A stretch of 64,000 nucleotides of DNA from assembly GCF_001592045.1 (NCBI RefSeq), contig NZ_BCWB01000041.1, forward strand, positions 1 to 64,000, in the 5' to 3' direction. The first letter of the stretch is position 1; each line of letters starts with the position of its first letter. This DNA is from Thermobifida fusca NBRC 14071 = JCM 3263 (GTDB lineage Bacteria > Actinomycetota > Actinomycetes > Streptosporangiales > Streptosporangiaceae). Both the position numbers and the translations under genes were made by a program. Below the pieces are notes generated by a model. It searched no databases. It was not told the DNA's origin and was given only the letters and a program-made list of their open reading frames with translations. Of the stretch, positions 55,717 to 64,000 are shown in pieces.

Positions 55717-56430
55717 ATGACCGAACATGTCGTCCCGTCCGACGCGGCTCGGGAGTTGTTCGGTGAGACCTTGCCGGTGGCGCAGCGGTACGCCGAGCTG
55801 CTCGCAGACGTGGGGGTCGCTCGGGGCCTGATCGGTCCCCGTGAGGTTCCCCGGCTGTGGGAGCGCCACCTGATGAACTGTGCTGTCGTCGAAGAGCTCA
55901 TCCCCAAGGGCGCCGATGTCATCGACCTTGGTTCCGGTGCTGGACTCCCCGGGGTGGTACTGGCGATCCTGCGCCCTGACCTGTCGGTGACTCTGCTGGA
56001 GCCGCTGCTGCGGAGGACCGTCTTCCTCAACGAATGCGTGGAACTCCTCCGCTTGGACAACGTCAGGGTTTACCGTGGACGTGCAGAAGAAGTCCACGCC
56101 AAGTTGAGAGCGGATATCGTCACGGCGCGCGCGGTGGCTCCACTGCCCAAACTCATCGGCTGGGCACTGCCGCTCCTCCGGAAGGGGGGAAGCCTGCTCG
56201 CGTTGAAGGGGGAGCGAGCCGAGGCTGAACTGGAGGAAGCCCGCCACGAATTGGCTCGACAGCGCCCTAACATCGCAGACGTCATTCGGGTGGGGGGCGG
56301 TAAAGTCGATCCAGCTACCACGGTCGTTCGCGTCACGGTCACGACTGCTCTCGAGACCGGAACCAAGGCGGCCCCGTCCAGGTCCCCACGCAAGCCGGGC
56401 GGTAGGAAGAAGCGCGGACGAAAGAGGTGA
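55717..56430 (+). CDS. rsmG: 16S rRNA (guanine(527)-N7)-methyltransferase RsmG
   Basis: 237 residues. The SAM-binding motif is VIDLGSGAGLPGVVLAILRPD; the family N-terminal part reads LWERHLMNCAVVEELIPKGA. The C-terminus is basic (GRKKRGRKR). Its stop codon lies in the ribosome-binding region of parA. Confidence 0.96.
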   Translation: MTEHVVPSDAARELFGETLPVAQRYAELLADVGVARGLIGPREVPRLWERHLMNCAVVEELIPKGADVIDLGSGAGLPGVVLAILRPDLSVTLLEPLLRRTVFLNECVELLRLDNVRVYRGRAEEVHAKLRADIVTARAVAPLPKLIGWALPLLRKGGSLLALKGERAEAELEEARHELARQRPNIADVIRVGGGKVDPATTVVRVTVTTALETGTKAAPSRSPRKPGGRKKRGRKR

Positions 56431-56437
56431 ACTCTTC

Positions 56438-57475
56438 GTGCCCCACAACCAATCCGATGGCGCCCACGTTTCACGTGAAACCTTCTACTACCAGACGAGT
56501 GGCGCCGTCTCAGCAGACATCTCCATGTCCGGTGCGCATGTTTCACGTGAAACCGCGCTTGACCGAAGCTCCTCCCCCGCAGTCGACGAAAGTCTCGCTG
56601 CGGACTTCGACACCCCGATCGCCCGTGCTGCCCAAGCTGCGATGAGTGTGCGTGGACGTATGGGTGAGACGTGGCCGCGTCCCGAGCGGTGCCGCATCAT
56701 CAGCGTGGCCAACCAGAAGGGCGGTGTCGGCAAGACGACCACCACGGTGAACCTCGCGGTGGCGCTTGCGATGCACAACAACCGGGTGCTGGTCGTCGAC
56801 CTCGACCCTCAAGGGAACGCATCCACAGCCCTGGGAATGGAACGTTCCCCCGAGTCCCGTTCCATCTACCATTGCCTGGTTGAGGACGAAGAACTCCGGG
56901 CGTTGGAGCGCCCTGTGCCTGGGGTGCCGAATCTGCGGTGCGTTCCAGCCACGATCGACCTGGCTGGCGCGGAGATCGAACTGGTCTCCCTCGTCGCGCG
57001 GGAGTCCCGGCTGAAGCGGGCCTTTGAAGCGTACGACGTCAGCGAACTCGACTACATCCTGATCGACTGCCCGCCGTCGCTGGGACTGTTGACCGTCAAC
57101 GCCATGGTCGCCTGCGAAGAGGTGTTGATCCCCATCCAGTGCGAGTACTACGCGTTGGAAGGGGTGGGGCAGCTGCTGAAGAACATCGAGCTGGTGAAGT
57201 CGCACCTCAACCCGGGGCTCTTCATCTCGACGGTTCTCCTCACGATGTACGACGGCCGTACCCGGCTGGCAGCGCAGGTGGCAGAAGAGGTGCGGAGCCA
57301 CTTCGGGGACGTGGTGCTGCGGACGATGATCCCGCGGAGTGTCCGGGTGTCCGAGGCCCCCAGCTACGGCCAGTCGGTGATGACCTACGACCCGGGATCG
57401 TCCGGCGCCATGGCGTACCTGGATGCAGCTCGTGAACTGGCTTTCCGAGCACAGAGCCGGGTGGAGAACCAGTGA
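56438..57475 (+). CDS. parA: Chromosome partitioning ATPase ParA with parS-encoded N-terminal extension
   Basis: 345 residues from the GTG at 56438, preceded by AAAGAGGTGA that overlaps the rsmG stop. The deviant Walker A is K94-GGVGKTTT, with LIDCPPSLGLLTVNA as Walker B. About 85 residues precede the ATPase. Within this extension two perfect parS sites are translated in the same frame, giving HVSRET at residues 10-15 and 34-39. An internal ATG at 56642 has no ribosome-binding site. ParA moves ParB-parS complexes. Confidence 0.94.
   Translation: MPHNQSDGAHVSRETFYYQTSGAVSADISMSGAHVSRETALDRSSSPAVDESLAADFDTPIARAAQAAMSVRGRMGETWPRPERCRIISVANQKGGVGKTTTTVNLAVALAMHNNRVLVVDLDPQGNASTALGMERSPESRSIYHCLVEDEELRALERPVPGVPNLRCVPATIDLAGAEIELVSLVARESRLKRAFEAYDVSELDYILIDCPPSLGLLTVNAMVACEEVLIPIQCEYYALEGVGQLLKNIELVKSHLNPGLFISTVLLTMYDGRTRLAAQVAEEVRSHFGDVVLRTMIPRSVRVSEAPSYGQSVMTYDPGSSGAMAYLDAARELAFRAQSRVENQ
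56468..56481. other. parS site 3 (inside parA)
   Basis: Perfect GTTTCACGTGAAAC read as V-S-R-E-T in the parA frame. Confidence 0.92.
56540..56553. other. parS site 4 (inside parA)
   Basis: Perfect GTTTCACGTGAAAC, 72 bases (24 codons) from site 3 and therefore in the same frame. Confidence 0.92.
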
Positions 57476-57509
57476 AGCGAACCGCTCAGGGAGCTGAAGG
57501 GAGACGGCG

Positions 57510-58466
57510 TTGAGCCAACAGCGGCGCGGTCTTGGCAAGGGGTTGGGAGCGCTCATCCCGCAGGGACCGCCCACATCGGTGCTCGGAGGAGCTGCCCGGC
57601 CTGGCGCTCCCGGAGCAGCCCACGAACCCCGGACCATCGACGGAGCCTATCTGGAGGAGATCCCCGTCGACGCGGTGATGCCCAACCCTCGGCAACCGCG
57701 ACAGTACTTTGACGAGGAGGCACTAGAGGAACTCACCGCGTCCATCGCCGAAGTCGGACTGCTCCAACCCATTGTCGTCCGCAAACTGGACGGGAGCCAG
57801 AGCGACAGCACCGCCAAATACCAATTGATCATGGGAGAACGGCGGTGGCGGGCAAGCCAGCGGGCCGGACTGGAGAAGATTCCGGCGATCGTCCGGGAGA
57901 CCTCCGACGACGATATGCTCCGGGACGCGCTGTTGGAGAACCTGCACCGCCAGGAGCTCAACCCGCTGGAAGAAGCCGCCGCCTACCAGCAGCTCCTCGA
58001 CGACTTCGGGGTAACCCACGAGGAGCTCGCCAAGCGGCTCGGACGCTCCCGCCCCCACATCAGCAATACGCTCCGGCTGCTCAACCTCTCCCCGGCCGTG
58101 CAGCGCAAGGTGGCCGCCCGGGTGATCAGCGCGGGCCACGCCCGGGCACTGCTCGCGGTGGAGGACCCCGAGCTCCAGGACCACCTCGCGCACCGCATCA
58201 TCACGGAAGGGCTCTCCGTGCGCGCGCTGGAGGAGATCATCGCGCTCGGCGAGATCAAAGCCCCGACGAAGCAGCGCCGGGCGACAGTGCGGCAGCCCTC
58301 TCCGGAACTCGAGGAAGTGGCCAACCGGCTCTCTGACGTTTTCGACACCCGGGTGAAGGTCAACATGGGCCGGAACAAGGGGAAGATCGTCGTGGAGTTT
58401 GCGACCAAGGAAGACTTGGAGCGGATCCTCGCCACGATGGCCCCCGGGCTGCTCGCCGAGAAGTAA
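57510..58466 (+). CDS. parB: Chromosome partitioning protein ParB
   Basis: 318 residues from a TTG preceded by AAGGGAG. It starts [19 protein letters not shown]. The CTPase/N-terminal domain includes QPIVVRKL and [22 protein letters not shown]; the helix-turn-helix for parS is [21 protein letters not shown]; the C-terminal dimer domain ends the chain. It spreads from the five parS sites here. Confidence 0.97.
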   Translation: MSQQRRGLGKGLGALIPQGPPTSVLGGAARPGAPGAAHEPRTIDGAYLEEIPVDAVMPNPRQPRQYFDEEALEELTASIAEVGLLQPIVVRKLDGSQSDSTAKYQLIMGERRWRASQRAGLEKIPAIVRETSDDDMLRDALLENLHRQELNPLEEAAAYQQLLDDFGVTHEELAKRLGRSRPHISNTLRLLNLSPAVQRKVAARVISAGHARALLAVEDPELQDHLAHRIITEGLSVRALEEIIALGEIKAPTKQRRATVRQPSPELEEVANRLSDVFDTRVKVNMGRNKGKIVVEFATKEDLERILATMAPGLLAEK

Positions 58467-58486
58467 TCCGGGCTCAGGAGAGAGAC

Positions 58487-58557
58487 AAGCGGGCCGCGGG
58501 AGACAGTGGTGTCGGGTTGCAGCAGCAACCGCGCACCTGCTCTCCCGCGGCCCGCTT
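58487..58557. terminator. Terminator between parB and trxA
   Basis: AAGCGGGCCGCGGGAGA (58487-58503) pairs with TCTCCCGCGGCCCGCTT (58541-58557), enclosing a smaller hairpin GGTTGC/GCAACC. Placed between convergent genes; probably bidirectional. Confidence 0.75.
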
Positions 58558-58567
58558 GGTGTTTCGT

Positions 58568-58581
58568 GTTTCACGTGAAAC
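58568..58581. other. parS site 5
   Basis: Perfect GTTTCACGTGAAAC within the 20-base palindrome CGTGTTTCACGTGAAACACG, 22 bases beyond the trxA stop. Confidence 0.92.
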
Positions 58582-58602
58582 ACGGAGCGGAGTGCTGTGG
58601 GG

Positions 58603-58926
58603 TTACAGGAACTCCTCGAGCTCCTTCTCGATGACGCGCTTGGGCTTAGCGCCAACGAGCTGCTTGACCACTTCGCCGTTCTTGTAGAGGTTGAGGGTGG
58701 GCAGGCCCATCACCCCGTACTGGCGCACGGTGTCCGGGTTCTGGTCGGCGTTGATCTTGACGACAGTGAGCTTGCCCTCCTGCTCTTCAGCGATCTGCTC
58801 CAGCACCGGGGCGATCATCTTGCAGGGAGCGCACCACTCGGCCCAGAAGTCGACCAGGACCGGCAGCTTGCTCTTGAGGACGACCTCCTCGAAGGTGTCG
58901 TCGGTGACATTCTGAATGGTGGCCAT
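58603..58926 (-). CDS. trxA: Thioredoxin
   Basis: 107 residues. Active site WCAPCK in [20 protein letters not shown]. cis-Pro in [12 protein letters not shown]. It is reduced by the thioredoxin reductase encoded 65 bases upstream. Confidence 0.97.
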   Translation of the reverse strand: MATIQNVTDDTFEEVVLKSKLPVLVDFWAEWCAPCKMIAPVLEQIAEEQEGKLTVVKINADQNPDTVRQYGVMGLPTLNLYKNGEVVKQLVGAKPKRVIEKELEEFL

Positions 58927-58991
58927 TCAGCTAGCTCCTCATCGTCGGGGTGGAAAAAGACAATTCGTCACACGGGGCGGATCGCTCGTGC

Positions 58992-59924
58992 TTATCCGGC
59001 CTCTTCGGTCAGGTAGCGTTCCGCGTCCAAGGCCGCAGCACATCCGCTTCCCGCCGCGGTAATAGCTTGACGGTAACGGTGGTCGACCACGTCGCCGCAG
59101 GCGAACACACCGGGGATGTTGGTATGGGTGGTGGGCGAGTCGACCTTCAGGTAGCCCTGTTCGTCGAGTTCGAGTTGGCCCTTGAAGAGCTCCACGCGGG
59201 GGTCGTGACCGATCGCGATGAACAGTCCGCTGATGTTGAGGGTGCTCTCCTCACCCGTCACCCGGTTGCGCAGTCGAACCGCGTGGACGCGGGTGTCGCC
59301 GAGGATCTCAACGACTTCGGTGTTCCAGAGGAACGAGATCTTCTCGTTGGCGAAGGCGCGCTCCTGCATGATCTTGCTGGCGCGCAACTGGTCACGGCGG
59401 TGGATCACCGTCACCGAGCGGGCAAACCGGGTGAGGAAGATTGCTTCCTCCATGGCGCTGTCGCCGCCGCCGACCACGGCAATGTCCTGGTCGCGGAAGA
59501 AGAATCCGTCGCAGGTAGCGCACCAGGAGGTACCGCGGCCAGAGAACTCCTCTTCACCTGGAACGCCGAGCTTGCGGTAGCCGGAGCCGGTCGCGACGAT
59601 CACCGCGCGAGCGTAGAAGGTCTGGTCGCCGGCCTTGACCACTTTCGGGTTGGCGGTGAGGTCCACCTCGGTGACGTCTTCCGGAACGAGCTCGGCTCCG
59701 AACCGCTCAGCCTGCTTACGCATGTTGTCCATGAGCTCGGGGCCCATGATCCCGTCCGGAAAACCGGGGAAGTTCTCCACCTCGGTGGTGTTCATGAGAG
59801 CGCCACCCGCGGTGATGGCGCCTTCAAAGACCAGAGGCTTCAGTTCGGCACGGGCCGCATAGATGGCCGCGGTGTACCCCGCAGGCCCGGAGCCGATGAT
59901 GATCACATTACGGACGTCACTCAC
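58992..59924 (-). CDS. trxB: Thioredoxin reductase
   Basis: 310 residues. FAD-binding [18 protein letters not shown]; redox pair [14 protein letters not shown]-binding [16 protein letters not shown]-terminal [23 protein letters not shown]. Forms a likely operon with trxA. Confidence 0.97.
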   Translation of the reverse strand: MSDVRNVIIIGSGPAGYTAAIYAARAELKPLVFEGAITAGGALMNTTEVENFPGFPDGIMGPELMDNMRKQAERFGAELVPEDVTEVDLTANPKVVKAGDQTFYARAVIVATGSGYRKLGVPGEEEFSGRGTSWCATCDGFFFRDQDIAVVGGGDSAMEEAIFLTRFARSVTVIHRRDQLRASKIMQERAFANEKISFLWNTEVVEILGDTRVHAVRLRNRVTGEESTLNISGLFIAIGHDPRVELFKGQLELDEQGYLKVDSPTTHTNIPGVFACGDVVDHRYRQAITAAGSGCAAALDAERYLTEEAG

Positions 59925-60103
59925 AGTGGTCAGACCCCTTGCGCACTCGTGCTTGTGTTGGACAGGACGCTGTTCACTTCAACCGATGGTAGGCGTCGGC
60001 GATTCCCTGGGAGCACGGTGATGCAAGGAGGCCGACCGTCGCCTGTTCCGGTTTCCTCAGCGCAGGGTGGTGCGGCGCAGAAACCGGGTGAGCCACATCA
60101 CTC

Positions 60104-60952
60104 TCAGTGATTGGGGAGCGATGCGGTATCCCGTACCGCGGACGTGGGGTCATCCTCTTCCGCGCACCCCGGCTCAACCACGCGGACCGTATAACCGTCC
60201 GTCTCGCTGTCAAGAGCCGCCGGAAAGAACATAATCCATGCCGGTTGGCCCTCATACGAGGCGAGGTCCACGAGAGCCGGAGCGCCGTAGGTGTCGCTGA
60301 GCGTGTGCGCGCACGACGCAACGTCAGCGGGTACCGCGCTGTCCGGTTCTAGGGAGAGGCTTTCCTCGCCCTCTCCCGTGGTTAGGTTGGCGCGCTCGAG
60401 GACCGAGGCCCCCTGGGTGGCGAGATTGTCCGCGGTGTAGTCGGTGCCGCTGGACACCACGGAGATCCGGTAGGGCAGCGCGGCGTGCGGAGAGGAGGCA
60501 GGAGGCGGCTCCGCCGCGGTTCCGGGGTCGGCGGGCGGGTCAGCGGTGAAGAGGCCACTGACCGCCGCGGCACCCGCGCCGAGCACGAAGACGGCTGCTG
60601 ACGCGGCGACCAGGAACGGCATCCAGCGGGCAGGACCGCGTGGCCGGGGCAGCGGCCGCACTTTCGCGGTCTCGTCGATCGACGCCTCGGGGGCGACCGC
60701 AGGGCGGGAACGAGCGGCATGCTTCTTCGCCTCGGCCCGCAACGCTTCATCGATGCGGTCGACGAGCCCTTCAGGCATGGGCGGTACCGGGGCGGAGGCC
60801 AGGATCTGCGAGACCTCACGCAGCGCGGAGAGCTGAGCGCGAGCCTCCTCCGACTCGGCAAGCCAGGCGCGTACCTGCTCCTCCTTGGCTTTGTCGTTCA
60901 GCTCTCCCTCAGCGAAGAGCGCGAGGGTCTCGGGGTCTACGTGAGACGTCAC
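60104..60952 (-). CDS. Anti-sigma factor for the adjacent SigM (zinc-motif-less)
   Basis: 282 residues. The cytoplasmic part starts HVDPETLALFAEGEL, followed by one transmembrane helix near residues 110-133 and an extracytoplasmic domain of about 145 residues. Helices resemble the anti-sigma domain, but the usual His-x3-Cys-x2-Cys zinc motif is absent (VRAWLAESEEARAQ where Cys would be). It overlaps sigM by four bases. The name rests mainly on position and topology (RsmA-like in mycobacteria). Confidence 0.8.
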   Translation of the reverse strand: MTSHVDPETLALFAEGELNDKAKEEQVRAWLAESEEARAQLSALREVSQILASAPVPPMPEGLVDRIDEALRAEAKKHAARSRPAVAPEASIDETAKVRPLPRPRGPARWMPFLVAASAAVFVLGAGAAAVSGLFTADPPADPGTAAEPPPASSPHAALPYRISVVSSGTDYTADNLATQGASVLERANLTTGEGEESLSLEPDSAVPADVASCAHTLSDTYGAPALVDLASYEGQPAWIMFFPAALDSETDGYTVRVVEPGCAEEDDPTSAVRDTASLPNH

Positions 60953-61578
60953 GATCTCCTGCCACCTCCTTTCGGAGATGGGACGTTTGACGAGTCGCTG
61001 GGGTTCCTGAGATGGGCGAGATATGGGAGAAGCCTAGCGCGGCCTCGCGCACACCGGCTCTTCACGGTACCCGGAGCGACGTCGAGGATTTTTGCGGCAT
61101 CCTCGACCCGGTAGCCGAGCATGTCGACGAGGACCAGGGCGAGGCGCTGCTCCACGGGAAGGTACCCCAGGGCAGCGTGGACGTCGAGGGAGGTGTCGCT
61201 GCGGCCGGTGGGGTCGGGCGCGGACCGGCCCCGCTCGTTGGAGAGAAGGTCGAGCGCAGTGTCCTCGGTGGGCACGGCGGGGCGGACCATTTTGCGGCGC
61301 AGCCGGTCGTGGCAGGCGTTGATGACGATCCGGTGCAGCCACGTGCTGACCATCGCCTCCCCCCGGAAGCGGTGTGCGCTGCGGAAAGCAGAAAGGAAAG
61401 CATCCTGCAGCGCGTCGGCGGCCTCTTCCTGGTCGCCTAGAACCCGGATCGCTACTGCCCACAGCCGAGCGTGGTGCCGTTTGACCAGTTCGCTGAAGGC
61501 GTGCTCGTCACCCTGATTGTGCCTGAACAGTAGCTCGTTGTCGGGGATCTCCTGAACTGCGTCGGTCACCGTGTTCAC
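60949..61578 (-). CDS. sigM: ECF RNA polymerase sigma factor SigM
   Basis: 209 residues. Region 2 is RVLGDQEEAADALQDAFLSAFRSAHRFRGEAMVSTWLHR; region 4 is LPVEQRLALVLVDMLGYRVEDAAKILDVAPGTVKSRCARGRARL. GTG start overlaps the previous gene stop. Gene order pseudokinase-sigM-anti-sigma-trxB-trxA matches mycobacterial sigM. Confidence 0.93.
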   Translation of the reverse strand: MNTVTDAVQEIPDNELLFRHNQGDEHAFSELVKRHHARLWAVAIRVLGDQEEAADALQDAFLSAFRSAHRFRGEAMVSTWLHRIVINACHDRLRRKMVRPAVPTEDTALDLLSNERGRSAPDPTGRSDTSLDVHAALGYLPVEQRLALVLVDMLGYRVEDAAKILDVAPGTVKSRCARGRARLLPYLAHLRNPSDSSNVPSPKGGGRRS

Positions 61579-63092
61579 TGAATTCCGCGTAGTTCGACCT
61601 CGTTGATAGTGCCCCGGTATTTGCCACCGTCCTGGGAAAGAGGGGAGACGAACCAGACCACCACGTACTGTCCGGTAGCGGGTTCGTCCAGCTTAATCGG
61701 CACCTTTCCGGTTACTCCAGCGCCCTGCCACACAGGTTTCTCGTCCTCTCCCGGGGCCCCACCGGAGTCGTTGCGCACATACAGCTCGGCGCTGTAGGTG
61801 CCGCTGCCGAAGGTGATGTCCACCTCGTGGATCTCCACTTCGGTGCCCATGTCGATAAGCAGGCCGACACCGTCCTTGTAGTTCCCGAAAGCGGCACTGT
61901 TGTAGCCCTCGGTGTTCCAGTGGGTTGAGGGATCCCCGTCGATGGTGTTGGGGGCTTTGTCGTCGTGTTCGCTGTTGTCACCCGCGGGAGGCGGGTCAAA
62001 ACCTGTCGCGCCCACCGGGGTGAGCACAACGAGCTCGGTCTCTTCGCTTTTGTCGCCAGGGACGTCGGCGGTCTGCGTCCCGGAAGTGTCCCGCATCGAG
62101 CTGCCAAGCATCCAGGCGCCCATCACCACGGCGACGAAGACCAGGAGTGCCACAGCACCGATGAGGATCCGGTTGGTGAGGGAGCCCTCAGTGGCCTGGG
62201 GGGTGCGGTGGCGGGAGGAACGGGAAGTCCGAGGTGTGGACGACGCGGCCGCGGCCACGTCGAGCTGGCCGGAAATGCGGGAGGTGCCCCTGGGCGGTGG
62301 CGGCGGAGAGGCCACTTGGGCCATGGGGATAGGAACCACTCGGGGCACGTCGGCCAGGGCGTCGACGAGCTCTTGCGGGGTGCGCAGCGGCGGGTATCCG
62401 CTCTCGGGGAAGGCCGCGCGACAGACGATGGTGTTGAGGACGTCGGGAATGCCCGCAACCACTTGGGCGGGTTCGCACGGCCGTCCGGAGACGATCGGGG
62501 CGGGACGCAGCGCGGTGGCTTCTGGCCCAGGCCAGTAGCCGGTGAGCGCGGCGTACAGCAGTCGGCCCAGTCCTTGGGCGTCGGTGCCCTGCGGGTCGTC
62601 GACGGTGATGTTGTGCAGGGCAGCGTCGAGGCCGAGACCGATCACCTTGACGGCGCCGCCGACGCTCCACACCAGTTTGTCCGGGGTTAACCGCAGGTGG
62701 TGGATGCCGACTTGGGCGGCCGCGGCGAGGGCTTCGGCTGCCTCGGCGATGAGGCCCGCGGCGCGTTCAGGTTCCAGGGGCCCGTTGCGCAACAGGTCCG
62801 ACAGGGTGGTTCCGGAGATCCACTCTTGGACGACATACGGGGTGGGGCCGGACTCGTCGGCGTCGAACACCTGGGTGACGCGGGCGTCGGAGACACGGCT
62901 GGCCGCGCGGGCAGCACGGACCACCTCACTGGTACGGCTGAAGCCGTCAGCGAACGTCCAAGCCCCGACGGGGCGCGCGAGTGTTTCGTCGGTCGCCTTC
63001 CACAGTGAGGCTCCGCTAGTCTCGCTCACCAATTCGTCCAGTCGATAACGATTGGCGAGCCTCGCGCCGGGCTCAATCATGAAGGTGCTCAT
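61575..63092 (-). CDS. MurJ-associated pseudokinase with transmembrane helix and discoidin-like domain
   Basis: 505 residues. A protein-kinase-like fold (residues 15-250) lacks catalytic features: the HRD position reads HLRLTPDKLVWS and the DFG position reads VIGLGLD. A Pro/Ser linker and one transmembrane helix (near residues 308-330) follow. The extracytoplasmic end is a carbohydrate-binding/discoidin-like sandwich (DGDPSTHWNTEGYNSAAFG; IHEVDITFGSGTY). In Mycobacterium tuberculosis the equivalent kinase-like part is fused to MurJ (Rv3910) and binds FhaA; here it is a separate gene 540 bases downstream of murJ. Confidence 0.85.
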   Translation of the reverse strand: MSTFMIEPGARLANRYRLDELVSETSGASLWKATDETLARPVGAWTFADGFSRTSEVVRAARAASRVSDARVTQVFDADESGPTPYVVQEWISGTTLSDLLRNGPLEPERAAGLIAEAAEALAAAAQVGIHHLRLTPDKLVWSVGGAVKVIGLGLDAALHNITVDDPQGTDAQGLGRLLYAALTGYWPGPEATALRPAPIVSGRPCEPAQVVAGIPDVLNTIVCRAAFPESGYPPLRTPQELVDALADVPRVVPIPMAQVASPPPPPRGTSRISGQLDVAAAASSTPRTSRSSRHRTPQATEGSLTNRILIGAVALLVFVAVVMGAWMLGSSMRDTSGTQTADVPGDKSEETELVVLTPVGATGFDPPPAGDNSEHDDKAPNTIDGDPSTHWNTEGYNSAAFGNYKDGVGLLIDMGTEVEIHEVDITFGSGTYSAELYVRNDSGGAPGEDEKPVWQGAGVTGKVPIKLDEPATGQYVVVWFVSPLSQDGGKYRGTINEVELRGIQ

Positions 63093-63635
63093 ACCGGGAG
63101 TGACGGACGGGAGGGGTGACGTGAGGCTGACCTCCCTGCTGCCGGGCCATAGCGCCTGTCCCCGACCTCCCTCCGGGCAGCTGAGAAGAAACCGAACTTT
63201 AGGGCAGAGTCACGCCGTCCCATGCTAAGACGCTTGACCGTGCCTGTTGGAGGACACGGTCGGGGAACATTGGGAAATATCGTGTGCAAACTGGGACCTC
63301 CGTGGGGTGGGGAGGGGCGCGGGGTTTCGGCGATCAGCGCTCGCAACGACGAGCACACACCGTTTCCCCAGCTTGGGTGACTTGCATCACTCTAGTGTGG
63401 AGTGGTGGTGGACAAGAGGGGCGGACCGAACCAGCCGGTCTGCGACCACGGTAGAGCCAGACCTGCTGGGAGGGAATAGCCCATCGGTCCGGATCCCGCG
63501 AACACCACCACACCGAACACTACGCCGGGAACCGCCCTCGCGCGCAACTACCAAGATCCGCAGTGTGGCGCGTCGCCCGCCCCGGTGCAGCCGGCGGAGG
63601 AACTGTCCGCGAAAAATCCCCGTCCACCGCGGCCG
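63093..63635. other. Gap between murJ and the pseudokinase
   Basis: 543 bases without a supported gene. It presumably carries the promoter of the pseudokinase-sigM operon; TAGCAT on the - strand near 63225 could be a -10, but no -35 is convincing. Confidence 0.4.
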
Positions 63636-64000
63636 TTACCGGCGCAACCGGGACTTGACGAGCTCCATCACCGCGCTCAGCTCATCGATCCGCAGCAGCT
63701 TGGCCGCTACCAGGAACACGGGGAGCCCTGCCAGGCAGCCCACCACGGGCGCACCGATGTTGATGGCCAGCCCCGAGACGAACCACGACTGGAACAGAAC
63801 CAGCACGCCCCAGCCCACAACCACGCTGGGTGCGGTCGCCAGGTAGAGCCGGACCAGCGTGCTGGCGATACGGCGCCCGTCCAAACCGCCCAGCCGGCGG
63901 CGGAGGATGAGCCCGCCGAGGAACACTCCCACCAGGAACGAGGACATGAACCCGCCGGCCACGCCAACCACCACGAAGTGCGGCGGCAGCAGCCAGGACG
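63636..64000 (-). CDS. murJ: Lipid II flippase MurJ (C-terminal fragment, cut by window edge)
   Basis: The frame runs off the right end; about 120 C-terminal residues are visible. Hydrophobic helices with GGFMSSFLVGVFLGGLILRR and WGVLVLFQSW, and an ending helix with basic residues (ELVKSRLRR), match the last helices of MurJ/MviN. MurJ flips lipid II across the membrane. The protein ends without a kinase-like domain, which is encoded separately downstream. Confidence 0.8.
   Translation of the reverse strand, partial: SWLLPPHFVVVGVAGGFMSSFLVGVFLGGLILRRRLGGLDGRRIASTLVRLYLATAPSVVVGWGVLVLFQSWFVSGLAINIGAPVVGCLAGLPVFLVAAKLLRIDELSAVMELVKSRLRR

Overview
The window is high-GC DNA from an actinobacterium. 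GTG and TTG starts are frequent, the gene order around dnaA is actinobacterial (murJ, pseudokinase, sigM, anti-sigma, trxB, trxA, parB, parA, rsmG, jag, yidC, yidD, rnpA, rpmH, dnaA, dnaN, gnd, recF, DUF721, gyrB, gyrA, DUF3566, tRNA-Ile), and the parS sites have the actinobacterial sequence GTTTCACGTGAAAC. A Nocardiopsaceae member such as Thermobifida is my best guess from memory; nothing in the sequence proves the genus.

Layout. 1-8.8 kb: truncated dnaE, a convergent GH15 enzyme, then ybaB, recR, aspartokinase and asd. 8.8-13.3 kb: a 0.9 kb non-coding leader and seven consecutive genes for tiny exported two-cysteine proteins, each followed by its own hairpin, closed by a convergent GntR regulator. 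14-25 kb: a mixed stretch with serS, a LysR/aminotransferase divergent pair, tRNA-Ser, tadA with two tandem tadA-associated genes, upp and small membrane or basic proteins. 25-27.4 kb: dnaB with a DnaA-box cluster upstream. 27.4-38.4 kb: a cell-envelope block with an LCP ligase, manA, two + strand glycosyltransferase-like genes and a membrane hydrolase, facing a - strand operon (CMP-sialate synthetase/HAD fusion, NeuB-like synthase, GT2, polysialyltransferase-like protein). 38.4-39.7 kb: a gene-poor stretch with a two-repeat CRISPR-like unit and tRNA-Ile. 39.8-64 kb: the replication-origin region, transcribed outward from dnaA/rpmH.

How it works together. The right-hand third holds the replication and segregation machinery: DnaA, the clamp, RecF, gyrase, a DciA-type DUF721 protein, ParAB and five parS sites. 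DnaA boxes cluster on both sides of dnaA, and a third cluster lies 23 kb away in front of dnaB. Two parS sites are translated inside the parA reading frame, and one is the core of the jag terminator palindrome. The envelope block suggests a surface glycan containing a sialic-acid-like sugar. The seven-gene array of small secreted proteins is the least explained system here and the best candidate for something undescribed.

Limits: no homology search was possible. Family names rest on motif recognition, and start codons were chosen by ribosome-binding site and family length.
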